64,000 nt of DNA from Magnetococcus sp. PR-3 (lineage in GTDB: Bacteria; Pseudomonadota; Magnetococcia; Magnetococcales; Magnetococcaceae): the NCBI RefSeq assembly GCF_036689865.1, contig NZ_JBAHUQ010000022.1:1-64000 (forward strand). The letters run 5' to 3'. Each line of letters begins with the position of its first letter. The stretch's first letter is position 1. Positions 8,667 through 16,512 of the stretch are shown piece by piece. The position numbers were made by a program, and so were the translations under genes. The notes below the pieces were generated by a model. That model searched no databases. It saw only the letters and a list, made by a program, of their open reading frames with translations, and was not told the origin of the DNA.

Positions 8667-8750
8667 GTTTTTTTAAGAACAACGTTCAAAACAGCACACC
8701 CTTTGCATCGCTGTATGGTTCAACTCTGCAACTATAAGGAGTCACCACCG

Positions 8751-9821
8751 ATGCGTAAGATCATTGTTACAGGTGGAGCTGGCTTTATCGGCTCAGAACT
8801 GATCCGCCAACTGGTGGATACATCAACCTGTCAGGTCATTAATGTCGATGCGTTAACCTACTCAGGTAATCCTGAATCTCTACACGCTGTGGCTGACCAC
8901 CCCCATTACCAATTTGTTCATGCCAATATCTGTGATCGTCAGGCGATGGATCTGCTCTTTAAACAGGAGCAGCCGGATGCTGTAATGCATTTGGCCGCAG
9001 AGAGTCATGTCGACCGGTCCATTGATGGTCCTTTGACCTTTATTGAGACCAATGTTTTGGGCACCGCCGTGTTGTTGGAGTCTGCGCGCAGTTATTGGAT
9101 GGGCTTAAGCGAGCAAGCCCAGCAGGCTTTCCGGTTTTTACATGTATCCACCGATGAGGTGTATGGCTCTTTGGATGATGAGGGCTTGTTTACTGAGCAG
9201 ACGCCCTATGATCCGAGCTCACCCTATTCGGCCTCTAAAGCGGCGTCGGATCATCTGGTGCGGGCTTGGCAGGCAACCTATGGCATGCCTGTATTGATTA
9301 CAAACTGTTCAAATAATTACGGCCCTTGCCAGTTTCCAGAAAAACTCATTCCACTCATGATTCTCAATGCGGTATCAGGAAAGCCGTTGCCGGTTTATGG
9401 AACCGGGCAGAACGTGCGAGATTGGCTCTATGTCGGTGACCATGCTGCCGCGCTACAACAGGTCCTGTTGCGTGGAAAGCCTGGTGAGACCTACAACATT
9501 GGTGGCCGTGCAGAGCGTAATAATTTAACCGTGGTAAAAAGCATCTGTCAGATCTTGGATGAACTAAAACCCCGTGAAGATGGTGTGAGCTATACAGAGC
9601 AGATTGCCTTTGTTAAAGATCGGCCTGGGCATGATTTCCGCTATGCTATTGATGCCTCTAAGCTGGAGCAGCAGCTAGGTTGGAGCCCATCTGTCAACTT
9701 TGAACAGGGGTTGAAGCAGACTGTGGCGTGGTATTTAGACAACGCCCAGTGGGTTGATCATGTGCAAGCGGGTACCTACCAAGGGCAACGTTTGGGTGTT
9801 ATAGAAGAAGGGGTCGTGTGA
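8751..9821 (+). CDS. rfbB: dTDP-glucose 4,6-dehydratase
   Basis: 356-aa extended short-chain dehydrogenase. It has the NAD-binding TGGAGFIG at 7-14, [37 protein letters not shown] and the catalytic YSASKAA. It converts dTDP-glucose to dTDP-4-keto-6-deoxyglucose, the second step of dTDP-rhamnose and related sugars. The ATG at 8751 has AAGGAG 9 nt upstream. Its stop overlaps the rfbA start by one base (TGATG), so the two are an operon. rfbC and rfbD do not follow; the only RmlC-like epimerase in the window is at 39.7 kb in a CDP-sugar operon. Confidence 0.96.
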   Translation: MRKIIVTGGAGFIGSELIRQLVDTSTCQVINVDALTYSGNPESLHAVADHPHYQFVHANICDRQAMDLLFKQEQPDAVMHLAAESHVDRSIDGPLTFIETNVLGTAVLLESARSYWMGLSEQAQQAFRFLHVSTDEVYGSLDDEGLFTEQTPYDPSSPYSASKAASDHLVRAWQATYGMPVLITNCSNNYGPCQFPEKLIPLMILNAVSGKPLPVYGTGQNVRDWLYVGDHAAALQQVLLRGKPGETYNIGGRAERNNLTVVKSICQILDELKPREDGVSYTEQIAFVKDRPGHDFRYAIDASKLEQQLGWSPSVNFEQGLKQTVAWYLDNAQWVDHVQAGTYQGQRLGVIEEGVV

Positions 9822-10693
9822 TGAAGGGTATTATTCTAGCCGGCGGTTCAGGTACGCGGTTGCATCCGGTTACCATTCCTGTTTCTAAACAGTTATTACC
9901 TGTTTACGATAAGCCCATGATCTACTACCCCCTAACGACACTGATGTTGGCGGGTATTCGAGAAATTCTTATTATCTCAACCCCGCAAGATACCCCCAGG
10001 TTTGAACAGTTACTGGGGGATGGGTCCGCCTGGGGATTAAAGCTCTCCTATGCTGTACAGGCCTCGCCCGATGGTTTGGCCCAGGCGTTTATCATTGGAG
10101 AAGAGTTCCTGGATAATCAACCCTGTACCATGATCCTGGGGGATAATATTTTCTTTGGTCATGATCTGTCCCAAACCCTGCAAAGGGTTGCTCTGCAGGA
10201 CAAAGGTGCAACCGTCTTTGCCTATGCTGTGCGTGATCCCGAGCGCTATGGTGTGGTGCATTTTGATGATCAAGGCAAAGCCTTGGGTATTGAAGAAAAG
10301 CCGGAAAAACCCAAATCGCGCTACGCTGTGACAGGCTTGTATTGTTACGACAGTCGTGTGGTTGAGTATGCCAAGGCGTTAAAGCCCTCTCCCCGAGGTG
10401 AACTAGAGATCACCGATCTAAACAATTGCTATTTGGCCGATGGTCAGTTGACGGTGGAGCGGTTGGGTCGGGGGTATGCGTGGTTGGATACAGGCACGCA
10501 TGACTCACTCTTGCGTGCGGCCTCTTTTGTGGAGACGCTGGATAAGCGGCAAGGGGTTAAGATCGCCTGTCCGGAGGAGGTGGCTTTCCGTATGGGGTGG
10601 GTTGATGTTGAGCAACTGCGAGCCTTGGCGCAGCCCTACATTAAAAATGGCTATGGGCAGTATCTGTTAAGGGTTTGTGAAGATCCTGATTAA
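9821..10693 (+). CDS. rfbA: Glucose-1-phosphate thymidylyltransferase
   Basis: 290-aa RfbA/RmlA. It has the nucleotidyltransferase signature [30 protein letters not shown], the metal-binding LGDNIFFG and [12 protein letters not shown]. It makes dTDP-glucose from dTTP and glucose-1-phosphate, feeding the preceding dehydratase. The ATG at 9821 is used; the GTG immediately before it (9818) is also possible. There is a one-base overlap with rfbB. The length is normal for the short RmlA type, and the order B then A without C or D is a truncated version of the usual rml cluster. Confidence 0.96.
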   Translation: MKGIILAGGSGTRLHPVTIPVSKQLLPVYDKPMIYYPLTTLMLAGIREILIISTPQDTPRFEQLLGDGSAWGLKLSYAVQASPDGLAQAFIIGEEFLDNQPCTMILGDNIFFGHDLSQTLQRVALQDKGATVFAYAVRDPERYGVVHFDDQGKALGIEEKPEKPKSRYAVTGLYCYDSRVVEYAKALKPSPRGELEITDLNNCYLADGQLTVERLGRGYAWLDTGTHDSLLRAASFVETLDKRQGVKIACPEEVAFRMGWVDVEQLRALAQPYIKNGYGQYLLRVCEDPD

Positions 10694-10834
10694 GATAGAG
10701 GTAACCACTGTTCTTTTTTGGGCACCCATAGTTTGGTTTCCTTTATCCGTTCGTGGCGTAGGCTCTCTCATTGTGCAGGGGTGGGGGCCTGTGTTCTTAC
10801 CCTCTGTGTTGTGTGATCTTAACTGAGGTGTCTC

Positions 10835-11632
10835 ATGGAGCAGTATCAGCATATTATCCAAGTTTTGGCACTGACCATGGGCGCCTCATGGGCCAGTGGT
10901 ATTAACCTTTATGCCACCATGGCGGTGCTTGGCTTTGCCGCCGCGAATGGCTCGATTGATCTACCCCCGGATTTGGATATTCTCTCTAATCCTATGGTGA
11001 TGGTCGCAGCCGCTGTGATGTACTGTGTTGAGTTTATCGCCGACAAAACCCCAGGGGTAGATACGGGGTGGGATACCATCCATACCTTTGTCCGTATTCC
11101 TGCAGGTGCCATGTTAGCTGCGGGTGCGGTGGGTGAAGTGGGAGCCCCTATGGAGTTGGCAGTAGCCATTTTAGGTGGGGGTATGGCTACGGTCAGTCAT
11201 GCCACCAAGGCAGGCAGCCGTGTGGTGATTAATACGTCGCCTGAACCTGTAAGCAACTGGGCTGCATCCATCGGGGAGGATGTCGCCGTTATTGGGGGGT
11301 TATACGCCGCACTCAATCATCCTATTTGGTTCCTGGGTGGGCTGATCGTATTCCTGATCTTTGCCGCATGGTTACTGCCCAAAATTTGGGGGGCGATTAA
11401 AAAGGTGTTCCGCTGGATTGGTCGTCTGTTTGGTGCAGGCAAAGAACCCCCTCTTGTGGGCGGTGATGTGCCCAGACCCACGGAACAAAAAAAGTATGCT
11501 CAGACGGTTACTTTGGATGAACAAGAGGGGGATAAACTGGATCAACTGGCTAAGCTTAAAGCGTTGTTGGATGATGGCGCCTTAAACAAAGCCGAGTTTG
11601 ACCATGAAAAACGTAAGCTGTTGGGGCGCTAA
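10835..11632 (+). CDS. DUF4126 membrane protein with C-terminal SHOCT domain
   Basis: 265 aa. The N-terminal ~200 residues match the DUF4126 style: a small-residue-rich membrane protein with ASGINLYAT, EFIADKTPGVDTGWD and an Ala/Gly-rich core, with several hydrophobic segments. The last ~35 residues (QLAKLKALLDDGALNKAEFD) look like a SHOCT motif, a short helical C-terminal domain found on many unrelated proteins. A basic amphipathic stretch (KKVFRWIGRLFG) links the parts. The start ATG 10835 has GAGG upstream. It stands alone after rfbA and its 3' end overlaps the convergent unknown gene by 4 nt. The molecular function of DUF4126 is unknown to me. Confidence 0.78.
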   Translation: MEQYQHIIQVLALTMGASWASGINLYATMAVLGFAAANGSIDLPPDLDILSNPMVMVAAAVMYCVEFIADKTPGVDTGWDTIHTFVRIPAGAMLAAGAVGEVGAPMELAVAILGGGMATVSHATKAGSRVVINTSPEPVSNWAASIGEDVAVIGGLYAALNHPIWFLGGLIVFLIFAAWLLPKIWGAIKKVFRWIGRLFGAGKEPPLVGGDVPRPTEQKKYAQTVTLDEQEGDKLDQLAKLKALLDDGALNKAEFDHEKRKLLGR

Positions 11633-12009
11633 CAGCGTGACGAATGGGTTTGAATACCTACCACCCAGGCCTGTACAAACTCTTCTAGGGACTCAATAAA
11701 ATCTGGATCATGTTCCGTTCGGTTTATGGTGGCATGTACCACAAGCTGTTGCTCATCTGGCGGTAAAGCGGTGGTTATGCTCCAACTGAATACATTGGGG
11801 CATGTTGGCATGGACATGCGTAATCCACCTCGTATGGCTTGCCATGTGATTTCAAACTCACCCCAGTCGGTGTGGTAGTGGCCACCATGGCCATCGCTGC
11901 GTATCACCACGGCGATGGCTTCACAAAAAACGGGCAACCGATCTGGGGTGATCTGTTTTTGAATCTCTTCGGCACCCCAAGGGCTGGGTGCGGTTGCAAA
12001 AAACTCCAT
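11629..12009 (-). CDS. Hypothetical protein, third gene of the tetR operon
   Basis: 126-aa soluble protein without a recognisable family. It is moderately acidic with a His/Gly patch (DGHGGHYHTDWGEF) and a Trp-containing C-terminal half, and ends with a single cysteine. No signal peptide is seen. It lies 23 nt downstream of the DsrE-like gene in the same direction with a GAGG Shine-Dalgarno, so it is probably the last gene of the tetR operon. Its stop overlaps the stop of the convergent DUF4126 gene by 4 nt. No function can be assigned. Confidence 0.65.
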   Translation of the reverse strand: MEFFATAPSPWGAEEIQKQITPDRLPVFCEAIAVVIRSDGHGGHYHTDWGEFEITWQAIRGGLRMSMPTCPNVFSWSITTALPPDEQQLVVHATINRTEHDPDFIESLEEFVQAWVVGIQTHSSRC

Positions 12010-12032
12010 GGTGGCCTCACACGTACCTGATA

Positions 12033-12524
12033 TTAGTAGATGGGGATGGCGGCAAAGCCTTTGGACTGATACCCAATAAGGGAAACAAAGGTATTACCAA
12101 CGGCCTTTACCCCTTTGAGTAAGCTACCGTTGTCCACACCGAACAGAGATGTGGCGACATTGCATGCCTCCATACGTACCCCTTTGCGGCTCATCATCTC
12201 TTTCAGGATTTCCCATACCTCTTCTTGATCCAGTTGCTGATCCATCGGCAGCGCATCTGGGGTGGTGGAGAGCACCTTCACAGAGAGACCCCGAAAGGCA
12301 AAAATCATCTCAGGTTCCACCCCTTGGCGGACCAAGTCATCGTAGGTTTGGCGAATAACTTTAAGATAAAGAGCCATCTTGTTGGCACTGCCCATATTGA
12401 TATCCCATACAACCCGGCCCTGTTTAATGCCAGATAGCGCATCGGCATCATCAGGGGCAGCATGGGTTTGAGGCGCAATAAGAATCAGGGCTAATGTCAT
12501 GACAAGTGTACGGATTATCCACAT
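12033..12524 (-). CDS. Secreted DsrE-family protein
   Basis: 163 aa with an N-terminal signal peptide (hydrophobic residues 3-18, likely cleavage near THA-AP at 22-23), so probably periplasmic. The mature part has the DsrE/DsrF-like alpha/beta pattern (VVWDINMGSANKMALYLKVI; IFAFRGLSVKVL; ACNVATSLFG) with a single conserved-type Cys121. DsrE-family proteins bind or relay sulfur, or occur as structural relatives without that role. The gene start lies within the 3' end of tetR (10-nt overlap), so it is translated from the tetR message and probably autoregulated with it. Assignment to the superfamily is by motif and fold pattern; the function is inferred. Confidence 0.75.
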   Translation of the reverse strand: MWIIRTLVMTLALILIAPQTHAAPDDADALSGIKQGRVVWDINMGSANKMALYLKVIRQTYDDLVRQGVEPEMIFAFRGLSVKVLSTTPDALPMDQQLDQEEVWEILKEMMSRKGVRMEACNVATSLFGVDNGSLLKGVKAVGNTFVSLIGYQSKGFAAIPIY

Positions 12525-13126
12525 ATCTTTTCTCTTTGTAAGGGGTTATAGGCTAAGCCGTTCCAGGCAGCCCGAAAAGTCTCATCGGTCAGGGTCGGGA
12601 GAGGCTGGCCTAATACATCGTCTAAATGAAGATGGATCAGGCGTAGAGCCCCACCAAACATTTGTGCAGCGGCCACCCACGGTTCTATGGGTTTAATCAT
12701 CCCCTCTGCCATGGCCTGTTCCACCAGCTGTTTCATCTGTTGAAAAGGGCGGGATGAACAGATGGGAGGGCTTGTGGGAAGGAACTCACGATGTCGTGCG
12801 TTCAGAATAAAGCCCATGGCCATGGGGTCTTGCTCTGTCATTTCAAAGAGCATTTCAATTAAGGCTCTAAACCGGCCATGATGATCTTTGTGCTGGGCAA
12901 TGCGCTCATCGACCGCGGTATTCATTCTGGCTAACAGGGTATCGTAAAGGGCTTGGGCAATGGCTTCTTTGCTGCCAAAGTGGTGATAAATAGAGCCGAT
13001 GCTCACCCCTGCCTCTTTCTGCAGCTGTTGCATGGACGTAGCAAAATAACCCTGTTGACTAAAAAGGGTTAAGGCCGCTTGCAGAACACGCCCTTGGGTG
13101 GCGTTGGTATCGATCAGTGTTTCCAT
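12515..13126 (-). CDS. TetR/AcrR family transcriptional regulator
   Basis: 203-aa one-component regulator. The N-terminal helix-turn-helix at ~32-51 (QLQKEAGVSIGSIYHHFGSK) is the classic TetR_N motif, followed by an all-alpha ligand/dimer domain with no recognised ligand pocket. The ATG at 13126 is chosen; a longer frame from TTG 13162 would place the start inside the operator palindrome. It is the first gene of an operon with the DsrE-like and unknown genes and diverges from the SLC13 permease. The perfect palindrome immediately upstream makes autorepression, and control of the permease, very likely. Confidence 0.92.
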   Translation of the reverse strand: METLIDTNATQGRVLQAALTLFSQQGYFATSMQQLQKEAGVSIGSIYHHFGSKEAIAQALYDTLLARMNTAVDERIAQHKDHHGRFRALIEMLFEMTEQDPMAMGFILNARHREFLPTSPPICSSRPFQQMKQLVEQAMAEGMIKPIEPWVAAAQMFGGALRLIHLHLDDVLGQPLPTLTDETFRAAWNGLAYNPLQREKICG

Positions 13127-13137
13127 GTTTAAAGGAT

Positions 13138-13157
13138 TAGAACGAACGTTCGTTCTA
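13138..13157. promoter_or_regulatory. Probable TetR operator (20-bp perfect palindrome)
   Basis: TAGAACGAACGTTCGTTCTA is a perfect inverted repeat located 12 nt upstream of the tetR ATG and 112 nt upstream of the permease ATG. On the minus strand TTGACT (13162-13157) precedes it and a weak TAATCC (13139-13134) follows at 17-nt spacing, so the palindrome fills the spacer of a candidate tetR promoter. That is the usual position for an autorepressor. If that promoter is real, the transcript would start almost at the ATG. Confidence 0.8.
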
Positions 13158-13269
13158 GTCAAGTGAAATGTGCAAGAAGTGGTTGCAAAAATAGGATGAA
13201 TAGATACATCTTCATTCTGTTGTGTGGTTTAAAAGTGTCGATGTTATAGGCGTTTATGGGGTTCGTGTT

Positions 13270-15105
13270 ATGAATTTTGATATGGTGATGGTATTTGGGC
13301 TGCTGGGGGTAACCGTGGTGCTTTTTGCTTCTGACCGTATCCGCCTGGACCTTGTTGCCATTGGTGTGATGTTGGCCTTGGCAATGACAGGGTTGGTCAC
13401 CCCGCAAGAAGCTCTGGCTGGGTTTGGCAACCCGGTGGTTGTACTGATCGCGGCTCTGTTTGTGATCGGGGAGGGGTTGTTTAAAACAGGTGTGGCCTTT
13501 GATGCGGGTCATACGTTGATGGCAACGGCAGGACATCATCCCGTTCGTTTAACCTTGTTATTGATGGTGGCGGTGGCGTTGCTTTCGGCTTTTATGAGCT
13601 CAACCGGTGCAGTCGCCATTTTTATGCCTGTGGCATTGGGGTTGGCCCGTCAAGTTGATATGGCACCTTCCAAATTATTGATCCCCATGGCGTTTGGAGC
13701 ACTGATCGGAGGTATGTTAACCCTGATTGGAACCCCACCCAACATGGTGGTAAGCCAGGCCTTGATCGATGCTGGTATGGACCCTTTTGGTTTTTTTGAA
13801 TTTACCCCGATTGGCTTAACGGTTTTGCTGGTTGCCATCTTTTATATGGTTTTGGTGGGGGGAATGCTTTTACCTGACCGGCGTGTTGGGCGCGGGTCAG
13901 AAGAAGCACAACGTCAGTCACGCCGAGAACTTGCAGAAGGTTACCAAGTTCGGGGTCGTATGAAGCGGTTATTGGTACAACCTGGTTCTGCCCTAATTGG
14001 TCAATCGGTCTCTGAAGTTCATTTTCGGACCCATTATCGTTGTACACTGATGGGGATTGAGCGGGCCGGGCGTTTTTCCCACAAAAAGATCATTCCGGCA
14101 CTGGCCTGCACTCCGTTACTTGAAGGGGATACCCTTTTTATTGTCTGTAATAATCCAAACAATTTAGCACGCGTTCAAACGGAACAGGGGCTTTTACCGC
14201 TTCCTTTAGATGAAAAACTGATTGGGCAAATTGCCCGTGAGTTGGGCATTGCTGAGGTATTGATACCCCCAGGGTCACGTCTTAACGGTCAATCTTTAGC
14301 CGATATACGGTTCCGTAAGCGTTATGGATTAAGTGTTTTAGGGGTCAAACGTTTAGGTGCGCCGCTCCCCGCTCCAGACAGTGAGACGCGCTTAAAGGCG
14401 GGTGATGCCATGTTGGTAGGGGGGAGCTGGAAGCAGATTCAGTTACTGCATGCCAGAGGGCAGGATTTTATGCTTATGAGCCTGCCTAAAGAGATTGAGG
14501 AGGTCGCCCCAAGTCGTGATCGTGCGTGGCTGGCTTTAAGTATTGTGGCCGTGATGATGGTTGTTCTAACCTTTAAGCTTTTGCCCACTGTTGTTGCGGT
14601 ATTATTGGCTGCTTTGATTATGGTGTTGTCTCAATGTTTGAGTATGGAGGAGGCCTATCATGCTGTTCGTTGGGAGTCCTTGGTTCTTATTGCGGGCATG
14701 CTGCCTATGGCAACCGCTCTACAAAAAAGTGGTGGGGCAGATCTTATGGTACAGGGGTTGTTGAATGGTGTTGGCGGATATGGTCCATTGGCATTGATGG
14801 CAGGGCTTTTTTTCCTGACCACGCTCTTTAGTCAGTTTATCTCCAATACAGCCACAACCGTGTTGATTGCCCCCATTGCCATAGGTACGGCACAGGGGTT
14901 GGATGTCTCTGCTTATCCTCTACTTATGGCTGTAGCTATTGCGGCCTCTACCGCTTTTGCAACCCCTGTGGCATCCCCTGTCAATACCTTGGTACTAGGA
15001 CCAGGTAACTATCGCTTTAATGATTTTGTAAAGATTGGTGTGCCCTTACAGCTTTTAGTGATGATGATCACCCTTATAGCCGTACCATGGATGTTCCCGT
15101 TCTAA
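13270..15105 (+). CDS. SLC13-family permease with two RCK_C (TrkA_C) domains
   Basis: 611-aa inner-membrane transporter of the divalent anion:Na+ symporter (DASS/SLC13) family. The N-terminal membrane half contains STGAVAIFMPVAL and GTPPNMVVSQAL; the C-terminal half contains the second SNT-type hairpin FISNTATTVLIAP. Between them lie two soluble RCK_C domains (~205-285 and ~295-380; GSALIGQSVSEV, GSRLNGQSLADI), as in SAC1/sulfate-type carriers. Possible substrates are sulfate, dicarboxylates or related anions. The ATG at 13270 is favoured over a GTG at 13222, but the Shine-Dalgarno is weak. It is divergent from tetR across the operator palindrome. Its pairing with a DsrE-like protein weakly suggests a sulfur oxyanion substrate. 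Confidence 0.87.
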   Translation: MNFDMVMVFGLLGVTVVLFASDRIRLDLVAIGVMLALAMTGLVTPQEALAGFGNPVVVLIAALFVIGEGLFKTGVAFDAGHTLMATAGHHPVRLTLLLMVAVALLSAFMSSTGAVAIFMPVALGLARQVDMAPSKLLIPMAFGALIGGMLTLIGTPPNMVVSQALIDAGMDPFGFFEFTPIGLTVLLVAIFYMVLVGGMLLPDRRVGRGSEEAQRQSRRELAEGYQVRGRMKRLLVQPGSALIGQSVSEVHFRTHYRCTLMGIERAGRFSHKKIIPALACTPLLEGDTLFIVCNNPNNLARVQTEQGLLPLPLDEKLIGQIARELGIAEVLIPPGSRLNGQSLADIRFRKRYGLSVLGVKRLGAPLPAPDSETRLKAGDAMLVGGSWKQIQLLHARGQDFMLMSLPKEIEEVAPSRDRAWLALSIVAVMMVVLTFKLLPTVVAVLLAALIMVLSQCLSMEEAYHAVRWESLVLIAGMLPMATALQKSGGADLMVQGLLNGVGGYGPLALMAGLFFLTTLFSQFISNTATTVLIAPIAIGTAQGLDVSAYPLLMAVAIAASTAFATPVASPVNTLVLGPGNYRFNDFVKIGVPLQLLVMMITLIAVPWMFPF

Positions 15106-15246
15106 TGGCTTGCTATGGTCTTACGATGGCTAGTATAGTGTAGCAGGTTATCTACCAATGGAGTTTTGATGTTTTTAGAGTCGGTTCTCATCTGATTCTG
15201 TTTTAGCTGTAGCATGCGCTGAACAGAGTCACACAATGTGCCCATT

Positions 15247-15263
15247 ACTGATAGAATATCAGT
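15247..15263. promoter_or_regulatory. Inverted repeat upstream of methyltransferase gene
   Basis: ACTGATA-GAA-TATCAGT, two perfect 7-bp arms around 3 nt, lies about 60 nt before the ATG at 15323. It lacks a T-run, so it is not a typical terminator; it may be an operator or a short mRNA hairpin. No cognate regulator is apparent. Confidence 0.35.
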
Positions 15264-15322
15264 GATGCAATATCCCATTGCCCAAATCACCTGGGCTTGC
15301 ACATCTGTGGAGAGTTCGAACC

Positions 15323-16078
15323 ATGTTCGATCCCATTATTGAAGCACTTATTTCCATCCATCAAGACCTACCCCGCAAAGGGCCCGGTAGTGATGAGTTG
15401 GTTCGTCGTATGATCCAGCATCTTATGCCCCTTTTGCCGACGCATCCTGAAATGGCAGATATGGGGTGTGGTAATGGCCATGCAGCCCGTATGTTGGCGG
15501 GTATGCTCAAGGGTCATGTTACCGCCATCGATTTTGCCCCTCCTTTTATCCAAGAGCTACAGGTCTGGCTGGCTGAGCATGCACTCCAAAACCATATCAC
15601 ACCACAGGTTGGTGATATGTTGGCATCAGGTTTAGCAGCAAACAGTTGTGATCTGATCTGGTCTGAAGGTGCAGCTTATAGCGTTGGTGTGGAACAGGCT
15701 CTACAAAACTGGTTTGAGTTATTAAAGCCAGGCGGGTTTGTGGTCTACTCCGATTGCTGCTGGTTGACCACGGAGCCATCGGCTCCTGCCACAGCGTTTT
15801 GGCAGGAAAACTATCCCGATATGTGTTCGGTTGGTGAGAGTATTACTCGGGCAGAAGCGTTGGGGTACCGATTTTGTTCCGCCGAGAAGCTGCCTTCTCA
15901 GACATGGTGGACGAGCTATTATGATCCACTGAAGAAAAGGTTAGATCAGCTCTCTGAACAAGCAGATTCAAACGCAGTACTGGCGGAAGTCATTGCGGAA
16001 AGCTATCGTGAGCAAGCGCTTTTTGAACAGCACCATAAAGAGTACGGGTACATCTTCTTCATCGTACAAAAGCCCTAA
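15323..16078 (+). CDS. Class I SAM-dependent methyltransferase
   Basis: 251 aa. SAM motif I is MADMGCGNGHAARMLAG, motif II CDLIWSEGAAYSVGVEQAL and motif III LLKPGGFVVYSD, matching the UbiE/Methyltransf_25 style. The N-terminal EALISIHQDLPRKGPGSDEL resembles small-molecule methyltransferases with a ~250-aa length; the substrate is unknown. The ATG at 15323 has GGAGAG 8 nt upstream. The last 14 codons form the left end of a tandem duplication: a diverged copy of this 3' end reappears about 210 bp downstream without its stop codon. The gene itself is complete and ends in FFIVQKP. Confidence 0.85.
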   Translation: MFDPIIEALISIHQDLPRKGPGSDELVRRMIQHLMPLLPTHPEMADMGCGNGHAARMLAGMLKGHVTAIDFAPPFIQELQVWLAEHALQNHITPQVGDMLASGLAANSCDLIWSEGAAYSVGVEQALQNWFELLKPGGFVVYSDCCWLTTEPSAPATAFWQENYPDMCSVGESITRAEALGYRFCSAEKLPSQTWWTSYYDPLKKRLDQLSEQADSNAVLAEVIAESYREQALFEQHHKEYGYIFFIVQKP

Positions 16079-16248
16079 TCACATCGTCTGAGTAACCATG
16101 GTGTGCGCCAACGGACTGCTCAATGGTCGGTTGGCGCATCTCTTGGGGTGGTCAAGAGAGGGGGGTTAGATCGCACAGGCTTGGTGTTGGTATGGACTGC
16201 ACCGATCAGTCCTTGGTCGTGGGAAAAATATTACGCTATTTTGGGCTG
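16037..16248 (+). repeat. Tandem direct repeat, copy 1
   Basis: About 212 bp running from the last codons of the methyltransferase gene through the downstream region to GGGCTG. It contains a 9-bp inverted repeat, TGCGCCAAC (16104-16112) with GTTGGCGCA (16130-16138). A smaller hairpin GGACTG...CAGTCC occurs near 16195-16213. It abuts copy 2. Relative to copy 2 it has about 15 extra bases just before the large hairpin. Confidence 0.93.
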
Positions 16249-16249
16249 C

Positions 16250-16446
16250 AAAGAGTCGGGGTTCATCTTCTTCATCGTACCAAAGCCCCAATTCCATCGC
16301 ATGCGCCAACGGACTGCTCAATGGTCGGTTGGCGCATCTCTTGGGTTGGTCAAGAGAGGGGGGGTAGATCGCACAGGCTTGGTGTTGGTATGGACTGCAC
16401 CGATCAGCCCTTGGTCGTGGGAAAAATATTACGCGATTTCGGGCTG
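16250..16446 (+). repeat. Tandem direct repeat, copy 2
   Basis: About 197 bp. From TGCGCCAAC (16302) to GGGCTG it differs from copy 1 at only about five positions. Its first 50 bp, matching the methyltransferase 3' end, are more diverged and have lost the stop codon (KESGFIFFIVPKPQ in frame). It includes the same 9-bp inverted repeat (16302-16310 with 16328-16336). A frame from 16103 to 16522 runs through both copies, but I read it as a by-product of the duplication. Confidence 0.93.
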
Positions 16447-16512
16447 GTTTAAAGTTTGCTTTCGATACGGTGTGGGTATGTTTTCCAGGCCATTAATCAT
16501 CGGGAAATTTCT

